A DNA stretch of 64,000 nt from Isoetes taiwanensis (GCA_021234155.1 JAJEKV010000033.1:8050635-8114634), one strand, 5' to 3'. Positions 34,261 through 46,340 are shown, numbered from the stretch's first letter. The notes: generated by a model from the sequence alone, not told the origin. Translations and numbers: made by a program.

Positions 34261-37020
34261 TTCCCCTCCTTCGCTTTTCCTTTCCCCCCCCCCTTTTCTG
34301 CTCCTTCCCCCCCGCCTCCCCCCCTCTTTTTTTTGCTCTATTTTTTCCCCTTTGAGCCGCCAGAACCCCCACTATGCCAGCCCCTCGCCGTCCTCAGTTG
34401 AGACTTCGATTATGAGTGTGCAGAGGACTCTGCCGAGATGCTCATGGGCGCCCTCCCGGTAATTGCGCAGACCTCCACACTAGAGCGGTGAGCCAGACCG
34501 GTGACAGCTATTACGGGATCGCGGACCGGGTGCTTTGGCGAACCGGCGTGGCGCTTCGGGGTCAGCAACATTCAGCGTAACCGATGGTTTGATGCGGTTG
34601 TAAAAGCATGGCGGCGGCTCCGTCACGATACGGATCGGTGCGGCTTGCGGGGCCACCACCGCGATCTGCGCCCATCGAAGGACACAAAAGCGGTACCTTG
34701 CCAAGCATCGAGGGGGAGATGTTAGGCTCTTTGGACACTCATCCTCGAACCTTTTGGCCTTGAGTGCTTGAAGGCCAGCCCGACCCTCTGGGGGACATCA
34801 CACGAGGCGGTGGAAGCAGTGCTGCGGCGGCTCTATGACCCGCCCGGGGGCAGCGTCGCCCATACCCCCACGGGATGGCCCCATTGGTTCGTGGGCCGAG
34901 GATGTTGAGGAGGGCACTGCAGCGGCTAGCTAATGGGAAGGCGGCCGACCTCGATGGTATGCGGGGCGAGTTACTCAAGTGGGCGGGGCGGCCGCTTGTG
35001 CCGGTCCTCACTACCTGTTCAGCGAGCATTGCGGGAGGGTTTCCCCGACAATGGACCCAAGCGAGGGTTGTTCCCATTCACAAGGCGGGCGACCCACCTT
35101 TGTCCGACCAATTACCGGACGATCATGGTCGATTCGGTATTTGCCAAAAGCTGTTGGTGGCATTCTCGGCAGCAGGTTGACCGGCCGGGCGGCGGCGGAT
35201 GTGCAAGCCCTCACACGCAGGCGGGCTTTTCGACCCGCCACTCAGCGATTGACCATATCTTTCTGGCTGCGGGCGATTGAAGGCGGTAGGAATCATCTAT
35301 TTGGACTTGTATTCTTTGCTGTGGACTTCGCAAAGGCTTTTGATCTGGTCCCCGAAAGGAAAAGGCGTAGGCTAGGCTGCGTCAAGCGGGGCTCTCGCTT
35401 TGTGCGAGAATGCCATATCGAGGTTGTATGAGAGTTGTTTTGGCGGGATGCGGCCGACGGGCGAGCATTCACCCGGTAGTATCGGGTCGGCGGGGGTTGC
35501 CCCCCTCGCCAACACTTTTGGCCTCTACATTGATCGGTTAGAGCCCGGCTTCTGCGAGCATGGGGGGATGGCATCGACTTTTGCACCGGGTCATCGCCCG
35601 GCTCATCTATCGCGGGCGATGTTGGCTTGGCCCACACCCCGGAAGCTATGCGGTTTCACTGGATGCCCTAGACACATTTTGTCGGGCTCGGACATCTTGG
35701 CGTCAATCGGCCAAGACCAGGGTGGTTCTCATATCCTCTTCCGTCACCCCATGCCTCCTGCACTCACATATCGGGGGGCCTGTGGGCGTCACGCCCACCT
35801 ACAAGTACCTAGGGGTGGAGTTCCCCTCCTCGCTCTGGCTGGGGGCGTCTATCGCTTGCGGGTGGTGGTGGTGGAAGCGGCTTTATGCCATGCGGAACAA
35901 CGATCATGAGGCGAGCTATATGATTGGGGACATCGGTCCACATCTGTTAGAGGCTTTGGTCGAGCTGTCATACATGCGGGGTCGAGGTTTGGGGGCCCGG
36001 TCGTCTCTTTGGCGACACGGAATGACTTGGAGGCAGTGCGAAGGCATTTTTAGCACGGGCACTTGGGGTGAAACCCAGTCCCCTATCGGATTCGCTGCAG
36101 AGGGCCCGGATTCTTGCCGCCGGTAGGGCAGCCCTTGATAGACACATCGTCTATTTTGAAAGTGGTTACTATGGGTGATGCTTTCGACTTCGCACTTTGG
36201 CTTACTTTGTGGCCATGAGTCCGCTGGCGGCTTAGGGCCTGTTGGAGGGTAAAAGAGATCAGTGGTTCGCCCGGATGGAGCGATGCGAGAACCTGAGATC
36301 GTCTGTTGGCGCGTGGCCCGTCGTGGCGACTGCGGGAGTACCTAGATGCTTGTTTCCTTGGCAAGCTCACGGGACCCCATTGCTCTAGAGCAGGTCAAAA
36401 TGGCCCATTACAAGGAGCACATCAACCCGTGTTAGCCGGGGCCCACAGCTCTACTGCGTTCCCGGTTTTGAAAAAGCGCGGACTCATTGCCTCCATTATA
36501 CAGGTGCCCACCATCTTCGCATCGAGGCAGGCGGGTGGATTGGGGAGCCCGCCGGGGCGGGGGCTCTGTCGGTCTTTGTCAAGCGGGTGCCATTGAGGAT
36601 GAGTATCACACTTTCGAGTTGCCCGGCGTTCGGTCGGTCCGGGCGGATCACGCTCCCTTAGAAATGCGGCGGACGTGCCCTTGCATTTTGGCGATGAACA
36701 CCGTCGGTCGATGCGTGCCACGGGGTCATACATCCGGGAGGTCTTGGACCTGCGAGGTCACCTTTGCCCCCCTTTGTTGTCCGTGACTAGGCACTTCGGG
36801 GGTGGTGCATATTTGTATATATTGGGATGTTTACGCATTTTATATGATTAGCCGCCGGTTTGTCGGCCGGGATGGACACGCCCGCGGTTTTCCCTCGAAA
36901 ACCCGCCCGGTGGGGGTTTTTTAATCCGGGCGATAATCCGCTTCTTTGCGTTTTATATTGGGTCCCATAGACCGATTGGTCTCCGTGGACGATAAAAGTA
37001 CCTTCCTTCCTTCCTTCCTC
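34260..37020 (+). mobile_element. GC-rich LINE with broken reverse transcriptase
   Basis: After a polypyrimidine leader the plus strand reads LANGKAADLDGMRGELLKWA (about 34,930) and VVPIHKAGDP. Next come HSAIDHIFLAAG, FFAVDFAKAFDLVP (about 35,310) and FGLYIDRLEPG (about 35,520), then YKYLGVEFPSS (about 35,800), LDACFLGKLT (about 36,340) and GAIEDEYHTFELPG (about 36,585). These follow the order of a LINE reverse transcriptase and its C-terminal Cys-rich end. The catalytic YADD region (about 35,590) is garbled. It ends with gattggtctccgtggacgata and a (TTCC)n tail. Base composition is far more GC-rich than its surroundings, and the frame is broken every 100-300 bases. Confidence 0.85.
37001..37020 (+). 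repeat. (TTCC)n tail of the LINE
   Basis: Four to five ttcc units follow the conserved LINE 3' end, then a T-rich tract to about 37,140. Confidence 0.8.
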
Positions 37021-37430
37021 TATTTTTTTTTCTGTTTTCCTTTCTTCCCTTTTTTTTTTTTTTTTTTTTCCGTTTTAACTTTTCTTTCTTTTCTTTAACT
37101 TGTTTTCCTTCGTTTTCCCCTTTAATTTTTTTCCCCTTTTCTACTATATATAGACCAGTCCTAGGGCTCGTTGTAGGGTCCTGTGCATGTTAAAATAATA
37201 TTTATCCACTAGAAACCAAGCCCATCATTGTTGGGATTTAAAAGGTTTGTGCCGAACTTCCTCTTTTTCCCCCCTATTCGCTTTTTTCTTTTTTTCTCCG
37301 TTTCTGCTTTTCCTCCCCCTTTTCTTTTCCCCTCCCTTTTCTTCCTCTACCTTTTTTTTTCTTTTTTTCTTTCTTCCCTTTTCCTTTTTTCTCGTTTTAA
37401 CTTTTCTTTCCCCTTTTTACCTTTTTGGGT
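37021..37430 (+). repeat. Polypyrimidine tracts with second flanking repeat
   Basis: T/C-only stretches (37,020-37,140 and 37,255-37,425) surround the second copy of the flanking repeat (37,152-37,250). The same wording (cccgttttaacttttctttt) occurs at 41,205. They look like 5' leaders of the LINE family. Open frames through them have no meaning. Confidence 0.6.
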
Positions 37431-37530
37431 TGCCCCTAGGGGGGCAAGCCCTTGTTGATGTGGGTTTGTGGCATATCCTAGGTATATGTTGAAATATACC
37501 TAGAATATTCTGGTGACTGCTAAAAACCCG
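37425..37530 (+). repeat. Interspersed repeat with gcccctagggg palindrome
   Basis: gggttgcccctaggg and gtgggtttgtggcatat recur, inverted, at 46,515-46,575. This indicates a repeat family of unknown type. Confidence 0.6.
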
Positions 37531-37713
37531 CCGTTGCCTGTAAACTGGCGGTTTCGTGCGTTGTGGATAGGGGATGCTGCAACCGGGCAACTGGCAGGGC
37601 AGACCCAAGCTCGAATCTGATGCTGGGCCCTGTGCTTACGGGTCTGATGCCGTTTTATTCTTAGCACTCTGGCTTCTACAGATGAAGGCCGGACCTTAGC
37701 TACATATCTTATC

Positions 37714-37850
37714 TTCAAGATAGATAGATAGATAGATAGTATTTTAACGTCACGCCACTAGGCAGCATCCCCTTGAGCCGCAAGAGCTGAGGCCTTGTTT
37801 TAGTCCTAGCCTTGGCTGCTACCAACAGGGGTTTTACAGAAGTGGGTCAG
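37714..37850 (-). mobile_element. SINE 3' end with (TATC)n tail, minus strand
   Basis: On the minus strand a body ending cctagtggcgtgacgttaaa is followed by atac and about five tatc units. It matches the end of the SINE at 34,090. Confidence 0.5.
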
Positions 37851-39781
37851 GAATCATTGCAAAGAATTGGAGGATTGAGACTGGTTTGCCAGATTGATTT
37901 TTGGTTGTGGGTTGTGAAGGAATGCGCTCCTAATCCTCAACAGTTTGCTGCTTTGACGGACTTTGAAGGCTGTTAGGTGGGGCTTGAACCCTTGGGCAGA
38001 TGGTTGCGAGAGGGAATGCATTTATGTTGGCGGGTTTGGGGGGTTTCAGAAACAGAGTCAATGAAGTAAATGTGTTGCTGGAGTTAGGTGTGATGAGCTT
38101 CCACAGGGTATTAAACAAGCCTTAGAGCTCAAGGTTCCAACCTTAGTGGGCGATACCTGGTAGAAGGAAGCTGTCTCTGCACCCAAAGAGGGCTCCAGTA
38201 ATGGTGGCCCATTGTTGGGCAAGATCATTTGTACTTTTGATCCTCTTTCTCGTGATCCTGATGCTACCCAAGTGGTAATTATGTCTTGAGATAATAACTT
38301 TGTCCAACAATTTCCCTGTTAAAATTTCAGTTGTTTGCACGTTTGTCTTTATTTTTCTGCAGTTTTCCTTGGAGTTGAAGGGAAAGGAGGCTGCGAATAT
38401 AACCAAATCGTATTCGTTGAATGTTGTGAAAGATGCAGTCCCAACGTATATATTTTCGGGCTCACAGGGTATGTTCTATTCAGATTTTGGATTCAATTTG
38501 ATTTATCCTGATCAATTCCTACCTTGACCATTCGCAACTTACGCACGCGAAACAATTGTATTAGCTCAATATTGATTATGTATTAGCTCAATATTGATCA
38601 ATCAAAAATTTATCAACATGAGAGCTCCCTTACCTTTCCCAACTAGGACTCTCTCCCTCCCAGTGCAGCAGCAAATTAAGAAGCCAGCAGTAGGTCCCAG
38701 AAAGCAGCAGCAGCAGGTACTATCATAGCAGAATTTGTCGTAAAAACAGCTGATTAGAGGATTGCATGCAGCACAAAGGTTTTGGCGCATGAATTTACAG
38801 TAATATATAACATTGGGAACAAAATGTTGATTGGGGATGCAGGGAGATGGCCCAACCATGATTGGCTCCAACTATGAGGTGGCTGGATACAGTGGATGTA
38901 GAGTTGTCATAGCCTGGACCATTGTCCTTTCTGCAAAATAGATATGGTGTCAGGAACAAAGCTAGGCTGTAAATTAGTTTGATCCACGCGATTGCTGTTC
39001 GGTCACCATGTATAAAGATGGCTGGAATAAGCTGCTTTCTGGCTGGTTTGAGGTTTTCAAAATTATGTTGGAAATTATGTTGCCCGTTTCTATGGTTACA
39101 CAGATTCATGTTATTTTAGTATTGAAATAGGAAAATGGAACACCAATAGCAGAAGAAATACGGAAGCTAAGCATAGACAGCAACGTGGTTGATTGAGCTC
39201 TTTTGAAGCCAAGGTTGGCTGGTCCATGCTTTTAGGACAGTGTAGGTGCACTGGACAGATGAGGATGCAAAGAGCTTAGGGTACTAAAGAGGAAAGTTTG
39301 GAATATATAAATAATATTTATGGTCATAAAAAGACTCGGGCCTGTTGTGGGAACTAGTAGCATGTACGTCTCGTCTGAGGTTAATTGAGAAGACAAAGGA
39401 CATCGTGATGGACATTCTGAATGATGAAGAGTTTTAAAGCATTCGAAGTCAAAGAAAAACAAAAGTAAAGAAAAGTTGGGCTTTGAGGAAAAAGTTTGTG
39501 TTACTATAGTGCAACTTAGTGTCACAGCAATTCATTTTCTGCCTCTATAATGATGCTTTTAGCAATTGCCCCTCGGGACACTCGGGGTCCCCACTACAAG
39601 AGGACAAGGCCTTCTGGTTCTGATTATCCTATTGGTCTGCTAGTTCTTCCAAGACATCCTCTCAGAACAGTTAAAAAATTTGATGTATCAGCTGCAGGAG
39701 ATCATGCGCATGGTCTCAACCATTTTTAATGCAGCAAGAAATGTATTAAACTGTTGCATTCCGCCTCTTTTTTTAGTTGTG
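37851..39781. other. Interval without recognised genes
   Basis: Open frames here (for example plus 38,300-38,527) show no known motif. A 22-bp tandem duplication (tattagctcaatattgat words) lies near 38,560-38,600 and a short AGC run near 38,700. Confidence 0.45.
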
Positions 39782-40090
39782 TTAGAAAGGCATTAACCTT
39801 CTCCACTTTCGTAATTTCTTCAATTTCCAATATGATTTGAGAGACATATGCTTCTTAAGAACGAGCCTTGCTAGGCATCTCGAGCCTGAAGGTCTGCATA
39901 TAAAGGAACCAATTGTTTCCATAAATCGTGCCATAAATTTAACTGTAAAGCCATTCCTATATTGCATGCTTGAAGGTATGGGACAACAATAACTAGCATT
40001 GCCCTGCCCCAAAGTTTGCATCCCTGCACTCCACACACGCTGAGATCTGGAACATTGCCATAATGTGTGATCAAAACTGTAAGGTCTCAA
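39782..40090 (-). mobile_element. Non-LTR retrotransposon zinc-binding (zf-RVT) remnant
   Basis: The minus strand reads FDHTLWQCSRSQRVW, which fits the zinc-binding region after L1-type reverse transcriptases (H-x2-W-x-C...W). No reverse transcriptase is seen upstream. Confidence 0.5.
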
Positions 40091-40228
40091 GGGCAGATCT
40101 TAGATTTGTCTAGCGGAATACTACTCATCATAGATATTCTAACTTACAAGCACCAAAAATGGTGGTGATACAATATGAAGAAACATGGTAGGATGTGCCT
40201 CCCGACTCTTGAGATGAAGGTAGGTTTT

Positions 40229-40291
40229 CGGTAGCTATGTGGTAGAGCACTTGGTTGGCCTGTAAGCAGGTTTCAGTTTGCTACTCCCAGA
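40229..40291 (+). mobile_element. tRNA-like sequence (pseudo-tRNA or SINE head)
   Basis: gtagctatgtggtagagcac matches a tRNA D-arm/box A, and the bases around ggtttcagtttgc are a weak box B. Base pairing of the acceptor stem is not visible, so it is not a working tRNA gene. Confidence 0.35.
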
Positions 40292-40900
40292 AGTTAAGGT
40301 CGTCTCACTATTTTTACATTCATGACATCTCTGGGATTTTGGCATCAATGGAACAGCCATTAGACAGTTAAAAGGCATCACTCCTTCGACACGAGTGGGC
40401 AAAGGTCATACGTAAATATAATGTAGGAAGTTCTAATACATGTAGTATGTTGCGGCACCCTGTGTTATTATTCTTGTTGCAATATTCAGTTAGGCCACCT
40501 CTTGCCTTTTGACCCTTGTTATGAAACTTGATGGGAACTTTGCAGGTAAACTAGTTCTAGAAGGAAAGATTGAGCACTCCTTTTAACATAAATGCCAACG
40601 GCACTGACATTGACGACTACCGAAAACTCTGCCGTGACAGACTGAATAAATCCATGGTGGACAAGAACCTTACAGGTATGTGGCATATATGAGCTTAGTT
40701 GGTGTCTCATCTGGCAGGTGTTACAAAATGACCGAGGGATGATAATGCCTCTCCCCAGTATATGGTCTATTCAAAAGGTTAGTTCAAAAGCTTATTAGTG
40801 TTTAAGCATTACATTATGTCATAATATCCAATGGTTGTTTAAACTTCAAGACAAAAAAAGAATTGTTGCGGCTGCAGCGAAAGGGCCTGAAGGAAAACGT
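40292..40900. other. Interval without recognised features
   Basis: No coding frame or repeat that I can support. Confidence 0.4.
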
Positions 40901-40904
40901 ACAC

Positions 40905-41177
40905 CTCGAAAAGGATTAGTCTAATGTGGAATAAACATTGGCACTTTTCTTAACCATATTGTTAAGAAAATTGTTTGCATAACTAAGAAATTATTATTTC
41001 TTAGGTCGACACAATCATCTTCCTCAAGATGACCTCAACTTGCATAGGTTTGACTCTAACTTGGAGATTCAAGCAACTCTACTTCTGGAAAAGTGAGAAT
41101 TGCCTCTCCATCATGCAACAGCTTAAAGTAGAATCTTTTTTGAGGCACTCATGTAATGCAGTACATATTATAGGATT
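40905..41177 (+). repeat. 275-bp direct repeat, unit 1
   Basis: From cgaaaaggattagt to tataggattc this matches 42,563-42,839 with about a dozen differences. It includes a short open frame (TSTCIGLTLTWRF) of unknown meaning. Confidence 0.9.
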
Positions 41178-42562
41178 CTTTTTTTCTTTCTTCCCTTTTC
41201 CTTTTTTCCCGTTTTAACTTTTCTTTTCCTTTTTTAACCTTTTTTTCCTTTTTTTTTTTTATTTTCTTCTTTTCCTTTTTTTCCCCCTCTTCTTCTTTCC
41301 TTTTTTAAGTTTTCCTTATTTTTTTTCTTCACCTTTTTCCTTTTTTTCTTTCTTTCTTTTTAGCACAATAGCCCAACCCTAGATGATACCTTATCTGAAA
41401 GCCTAGCCTATCCACGTATCCAAAAAAGTGACTTGGGCCTATTTTATAACGTTAGATTTTGATCTAAAGAAAGGTACAACCTTAAAAATTTATTCTCTCG
41501 TGTCCTTTTAAAACGTCATGCCATTGCTCCAGTGTAGATATGTCACAGCCACAAAAAGTAGGATCGATTGTGCTCCCTAGAACTCCCGAAATTCCCCTCA
41601 ACCTTGAGTTCCTAGAATTCCCCACGCACCACCGCAACTAACCCCCAGGATTAGCTTGAAGCCCAGCTTCAATAGTTCTATCTCAAGAACTACCACTGCT
41701 ACTGCAGTATTGCTCAAACCCAGAGCAAACTTACAATCAATGGAAAAGCTCCAAAACTATCAAGAAGCTTCGAAACGAACCGAAAGAAGTTGAATTGATC
41801 CCTGATCAATCCCTAAAGACGAATCATAGCAGAATATCAAGGGATTAGAGAGAATTGATCTTCAATGATGCAACCCCAAAACAAGAACCCTTGCCTTTGC
41901 AAGGAAAGAAAAAGTTATACTTTGCATTCCTGGTATATTTACCTTTAGATAGACCTAATCAATCATGATTGTCCTGTCAACCCATACAAACACAATGGTT
42001 TTAGGTCCATTCTTGGACTCCTTAATCTTGATTTTATTGCCACTTAAGCATACTGACTTTTGCCCTCTCAAAATTCACTATCCGCACTTAGTAGATGCAA
42101 ATCATCTACTCATGTCAATCATATCCTAGACCACCCAATGGTAAGAACGATGCTACTCCACAAGGCGTCCTATAGGGTCTTAGCATGCGCGACATGTCCC
42201 CAAATTACTTGTGACTCTTTATTTCCTCCCCCTCCTTAGAACCTTGGCCTCAAAGTTTAACTATGGATTCAATATAGGAAACATATTGTACAAACTCCTA
42301 ATGGCCGCGTAGGAATTCTCATGTTCCTACGAGACCTTGATATTCCAAGAATATCCTTATTGTACAACTTCCGAACAAATTGGAGCATCCAAAATCAGTT
42401 CGGGTTACAGTGGAGTTTAACACAAACACTATATCATGGAATATAGCCTCATTATCCAACATAGTATAGTTCGTATAGTTAGATTTCACAATACTCAGTA
42501 CTAGATCTAGTTTTCCCAACAAAGCTAACTCATATGCTAATATTCCCAGCCCTTTTTTCTTC
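41178..42562. other. 1.4-kb insert between the direct repeats
   Basis: It starts with a polypyrimidine tract (to about 41,360) like the LINE leaders at 37 kb. The rest has no long frame. Around 42,225-42,250 the minus strand has a purine-rich run (aaggagggggaggaaa) that could be a decayed gypsy polypurine tract, which I cannot confirm. Confidence 0.45.
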
Positions 42563-42839
42563 GAAAAGGATTAGTATAATCCGGAATAAACATTGGCACT
42601 TTTCTTAACCATATTGTTAAGAAAATTGTTCGTATAACTAAGAAATTATCATTTCTTAGGTCGACACAATCATCTTCCTCAAGATGACCTCAACTTGCAT
42701 AGGTTTGACTCTAACTTGGAGATTCAAGCAACTCTACTTCTGGGAAAGTGAGAATTGCCTCTCCATCATGCAACAACTTAAAGTAGAATCCTTTTTGAGG
42801 CAGTCATGTACTGCAGTACATATCATAGGATTCTACGCC
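42563..42839 (+). repeat. 275-bp direct repeat, unit 2
   Basis: This is the second copy of 40,905-41,177. Confidence 0.9.
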
Positions 42840-42973
42840 AATGTATATATACTAGATCGCTTTAGATCGTGTACATGGTTTAATTCGAAGCAACAGGGTA
42901 GGGTAGCTAATCCTTCTACTTAGTTAACTTCTGATGGATAAATTTTACTCTCAACACGTCTTCCAAGACTGCA

Positions 42974-43660
42974 TTGATCAGAGTACATCTAGATGATTCA
43001 CACATTTATCCAACACATGATCTTACGATCCTTCAGATAGACCATTTCAATGGTCCCATCATGTTGCATGCATATTTGAACCACATTAGATTAATAATAT
43101 CTACTTTATTACATAAGGCGGGTAAGTCTCATGTTGTGCCTGGATATCTCTCACGCATCCACATGGATGACCCGTCCACGGGTGTTTCTGATAATTTTCC
43201 AGATGCACAACTGTTCTTGGTCACAGCCACGCCTCACTGGTTTCATGATTATCAGCAGTACCTTCTCTCAAGTGCTCTACCATCGGAAGATCCCACGCTC
43301 TCTCCTGAGAAGCTTCGGTCATGCCGTCAACAGTTCCTCCGGGAGGTCCATGACTATACCATGGTTGCAGACCATCTCTATAAATTTGGCAAGGACATGG
43401 TCTTGCATCGGTGTATTCTGCCTCATGAAGTACCTGAGATCGTTCGTCAAGCTCATGAGGGCCTTGGTGGTGGACATTTCAGTGGTGACACCACGGCCTG
43501 CAAAATTCTTCTTGCAGGCTATTTTTGGCCCACGCTCTTCAAGGATGCCCACGCTCAAGCATGCAACTATGATGTCTGCCAGCGTGTGGGTCGACCCACG
43601 GCCCGTGACGCTCTTCCTTTAACTCCGGTTGCTACCCCGCTACCAGGGTTTCCCTTATAG
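42974..43660 (+). pseudogene. Ty3/gypsy pol fragment (RNase H end and integrase zinc finger)
   Basis: The 228-codon frame reads AGKSHVVPGYLSRI, the usual end of gypsy RNase H (normally NVVADxLSR). A linker follows, then the integrase HHCC finger: H in AHEGLGGGHF and cysteines in ACNYDVCQRVGRP (about residues 156-205). The integrase catalytic core that should follow is absent; the frame ends at 43,660. The open frame suggests moderate age. Confidence 0.88.
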
Positions 43661-44790
43661 AAAATTTTGAAGGGTGTAAGTTTAGTACACTTGGCGAATT
43701 TCACGATTTAAAAGTTAGCTAAGTTGGCGAATGCTTCCTGATATGGAAGTTAGGACATTCCTAAAGGCTAATTTTTAACGAACGACATTGAAGTATATAG
43801 AAAAGTATATTAGTGCTTCTGGAAGATGTAGGAACAAAGTTTGGCAAATATGCAATAAAAAAACACTATTGAACACAACTTGTTAATAATTTGTTTAAAT
43901 ATGCCAAGACCTAGGGTAAAGTAACTTGGAAATATGAAAGGGGGTAGGCACCTTGGCTCAGCTTTTCATAGACAGCTTTTCATAGACAGTGATTTCACAT
44001 AGCACAATTGATGTAAAGAATCAATTCTCGTTGTGATGTCGATATGGATTCAATCGACCTAGTTATGCCCTCATGAGTGCAGCATCTCACGTAGATTAAC
44101 GTGCAGACGTGTATTTTCCAGTGGGGAACCCATCACATATGGTTTCCAAACCCATGTGCTTCCGGTTAAGGAACCATGTTTTGATCTCATAAAGGTTATA
44201 CCCCAAGTAGAAAATTTCCTAAAGATAAGCCAAACAAAATGTAAAATACCATTCTAAAGGCCTTAAATGTTAATGATTTCTCACTTTTAACCTAAAAATC
44301 CCGAGAGTGATAAAAATGAGGGCCAAATAAGTTGAAGTTACATTCTCAAAGATCGTTAACATTCCTATGTTTTTTAATGCATTTGGGTGGTCGAAATTAT
44401 ATTTGAAATCTGAAAATATCCTAAATCGTAGACACTGAACAATTTTTGTTTCATTACGGAAAGGTCGATCTTCTCTCCCAGATTTCGCACAGCACAATCG
44501 ATTAGAAGACTCGATTCTTTCTGATATCAAAGCCAGATATCCAGTGATCCGTTCAAACCAATTATGCCCACAAGGTTTGCTGCATGTCAAATTAAAGATC
44601 TTCTTGTCTTTAGCACCAGACCGAAACCACTATTCATATCCTAAACCAATCTAATACTGTGCTCACTTTATCAAAATTAACCTGCTTACCATGCGTCTGT
44701 AAATATGCATCAATATTTTGAATTCCTTCTCCTCTTATCGTATCTAACCTGTAAACCTTATACTGTTCTATCCTGTAACAACTGCTTTGA
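43661..44790. other. Interval without recognised genes
   Basis: Two diverged copies of a ~90-bp phrase (cac-agcacaat-gatt...) lie at about 44,005-44,085 and 44,487-44,585. No gene is supported. Confidence 0.4.
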
Positions 44791-44806
44791 GTTCCTGTTT
44801 TGAGTT

Positions 44807-45095
44807 CCTGACCTGTAAGAACAGTAAGAACAGAACATACACAAAATAATAACAGTAGTAAACTTGGTTGCAAATACTAGCAGCCCTCTTCTCTAACATT
44901 CCCTCTTCTCTAAACTTGTTCCTGACCTGTAAGAACAGTAAGAACAGAATATACATAAAATAATCACATTAAATTTGGTTGCAAATTCAGAATGCTCAAT
45001 TCATGTAAATATTATGTTGTTGTATCTAGCCTGTAAAAACAGAACATGCATAACATAAAATAACCAAATCAAACTTGGTTGCAAAATATGAAGTG
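44807..45095 (+). repeat. Degenerate tandem repeat, ~114-bp period
   Basis: cctgtaagaacag...cataaaataa...acttggttgcaaat recurs at 44,807, 44,921 and about 45,029. The third unit is shorter. Confidence 0.75.
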
Positions 45096-45235
45096 AATCT
45101 GCAAAACAAATGAATTGCTGAGACTAACCTTGTCATATACTGTTTTACAATGTGCAGAAAAAGCAAAAGAATAAGAACTGTACTGAAAATACTAAAGCAA
45201 GCTTTTACTCCTATATTCAAACTAGCTCCTTCAAA

Positions 45236-45736
45236 TCAATTCAATGCACTCCAACCAGATGAAGCATTTTTTGTTTGATCTGTTTCATTCTGTGGCAGTT
45301 GATGACGCTCTCGTCTACATGTTGAAGCCCATATAGCCAATGCTCTTTCATATGGAAAATTGGCAACCGTATAGTTGGAAGCATACACTCTTAAACAAAG
45401 ATCTAAGTTCTTGTGAAGCCTGTTACGCACTTTGTTCTTCAAGTATCCCATAATACTAAAGATTCTTTCATCTTCGACCGATCCAAGAATCATGGTTTGA
45501 CATAGCATAGCAAGTTTAAAATATTCTGGCATTTGATCTTGTAGAACTTGACTGTTATTTAGCCATACCCACAACCTTGTAATTGACCCAAACTCTTTTG
45601 GCTTCTCCAGTTCGTGACACTGAGTCCACATGGTGTATCCAAAGCATTCTGATTGCTGCAATAATGCATCCCGACTAATTGCCCCATGCACTATCTCAGA
45701 TCCTAGTGTTACAGATTTTGTAAAATGTGCTCTCAA
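45236..45736 (-). pseudogene. hAT-type transposase C-terminal (dimerisation) region
   Basis: The minus-strand frame contains LAMLCQTMILGSVEDERIFS and MGYLKNKVRNRLHKNLDLCL. This fits the hAT dimerisation domain (short hydrophobic block, ER-x-FS, then R-x-x-L). The sequence is nearer to hAT-derived host-like proteins than to Ac itself, but that is an impression. A small frame break near 45,735 separates it from the upstream exon. Confidence 0.75.
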
Positions 45737-46340
45737 AGCTTACTCTTGAAGTCTTCTTGAGTAGATTCAATGTCCTTTCTATCAACCCAAAATTGTGGAT
45801 AGACAATGGCCATAGCGTCCAACAACTCATCTCTTGGAAACCGCTCTCGAATTTCTGTTGCCAAGGTGGATGCAATTTTTGCAAGATTGCCTTTTACATT
45901 AGAGACCATTTCAGCAAATCCATCTCTTATAATAGGAGATTGTCGCACAAGTCGTCCTCGGATTCTTCTCTTGCTTACATACATCTAGCCAACACAAGCA
46001 AAACAATTTTTTATTAGTAAATGAATGCAAAGACTTAATTTTATCTCAAGACTCTTACCTGAACTAGATGAGAATGCACCTTCATGCACAATTTCCCCTT
46101 TGAATCATAGTCTAGAAAACTAGCAGAATTCTCACCTTCAATGTGAACCAAATTGTGCCATGCCATGAATTTTTCTTTGTGGTATGGCACGTCTGGAGAA
46201 GTGGGATACAAACCATCAAGGGCGAGGCATACCCTTTTTCTAGCATGAACATACTCAGGAATATACATCGTGCGCTTTTGTGCCAACAATATTAGCATGT
46301 TCATTTCCCTTAACATGGGCAGCAAACCTACAAAGTAGTA
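45733..46340 (-). pseudogene. Upstream exons of the hAT-like gene
   Basis: One minus-strand exon (45,733-45,984) reads VKGNLAKIASTLATEIRERF and YPQFWVDRKD. The one before it (about 46,060-46,340) reads LLPMLREMNMLILLAQKRT and LDGLYPTSP. Between them a canonical donor (cag|gtaagag, about 46,057) and acceptor (ggctag|at, about 45,985) bound a 70-bp intron. The order fits the middle of a hAT transposase-like protein. The start is not identified. Confidence 0.6.

Noticed and set aside
34219-34462. Open frames rich in P, S and F in polypyrimidine tracts (also 37,228-37,492)
   Set aside because: They are produced by T/C-only sequence without stop codons and have no protein signature.
43950-44000. 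Short repeat cttttcatagacag twice as a regulatory array
   Set aside because: Only two copies, with no further support.
44807-45095. CRISPR-like array
   Set aside because: Units are contiguous and diverged, with no unique spacers, in a eukaryotic setting.
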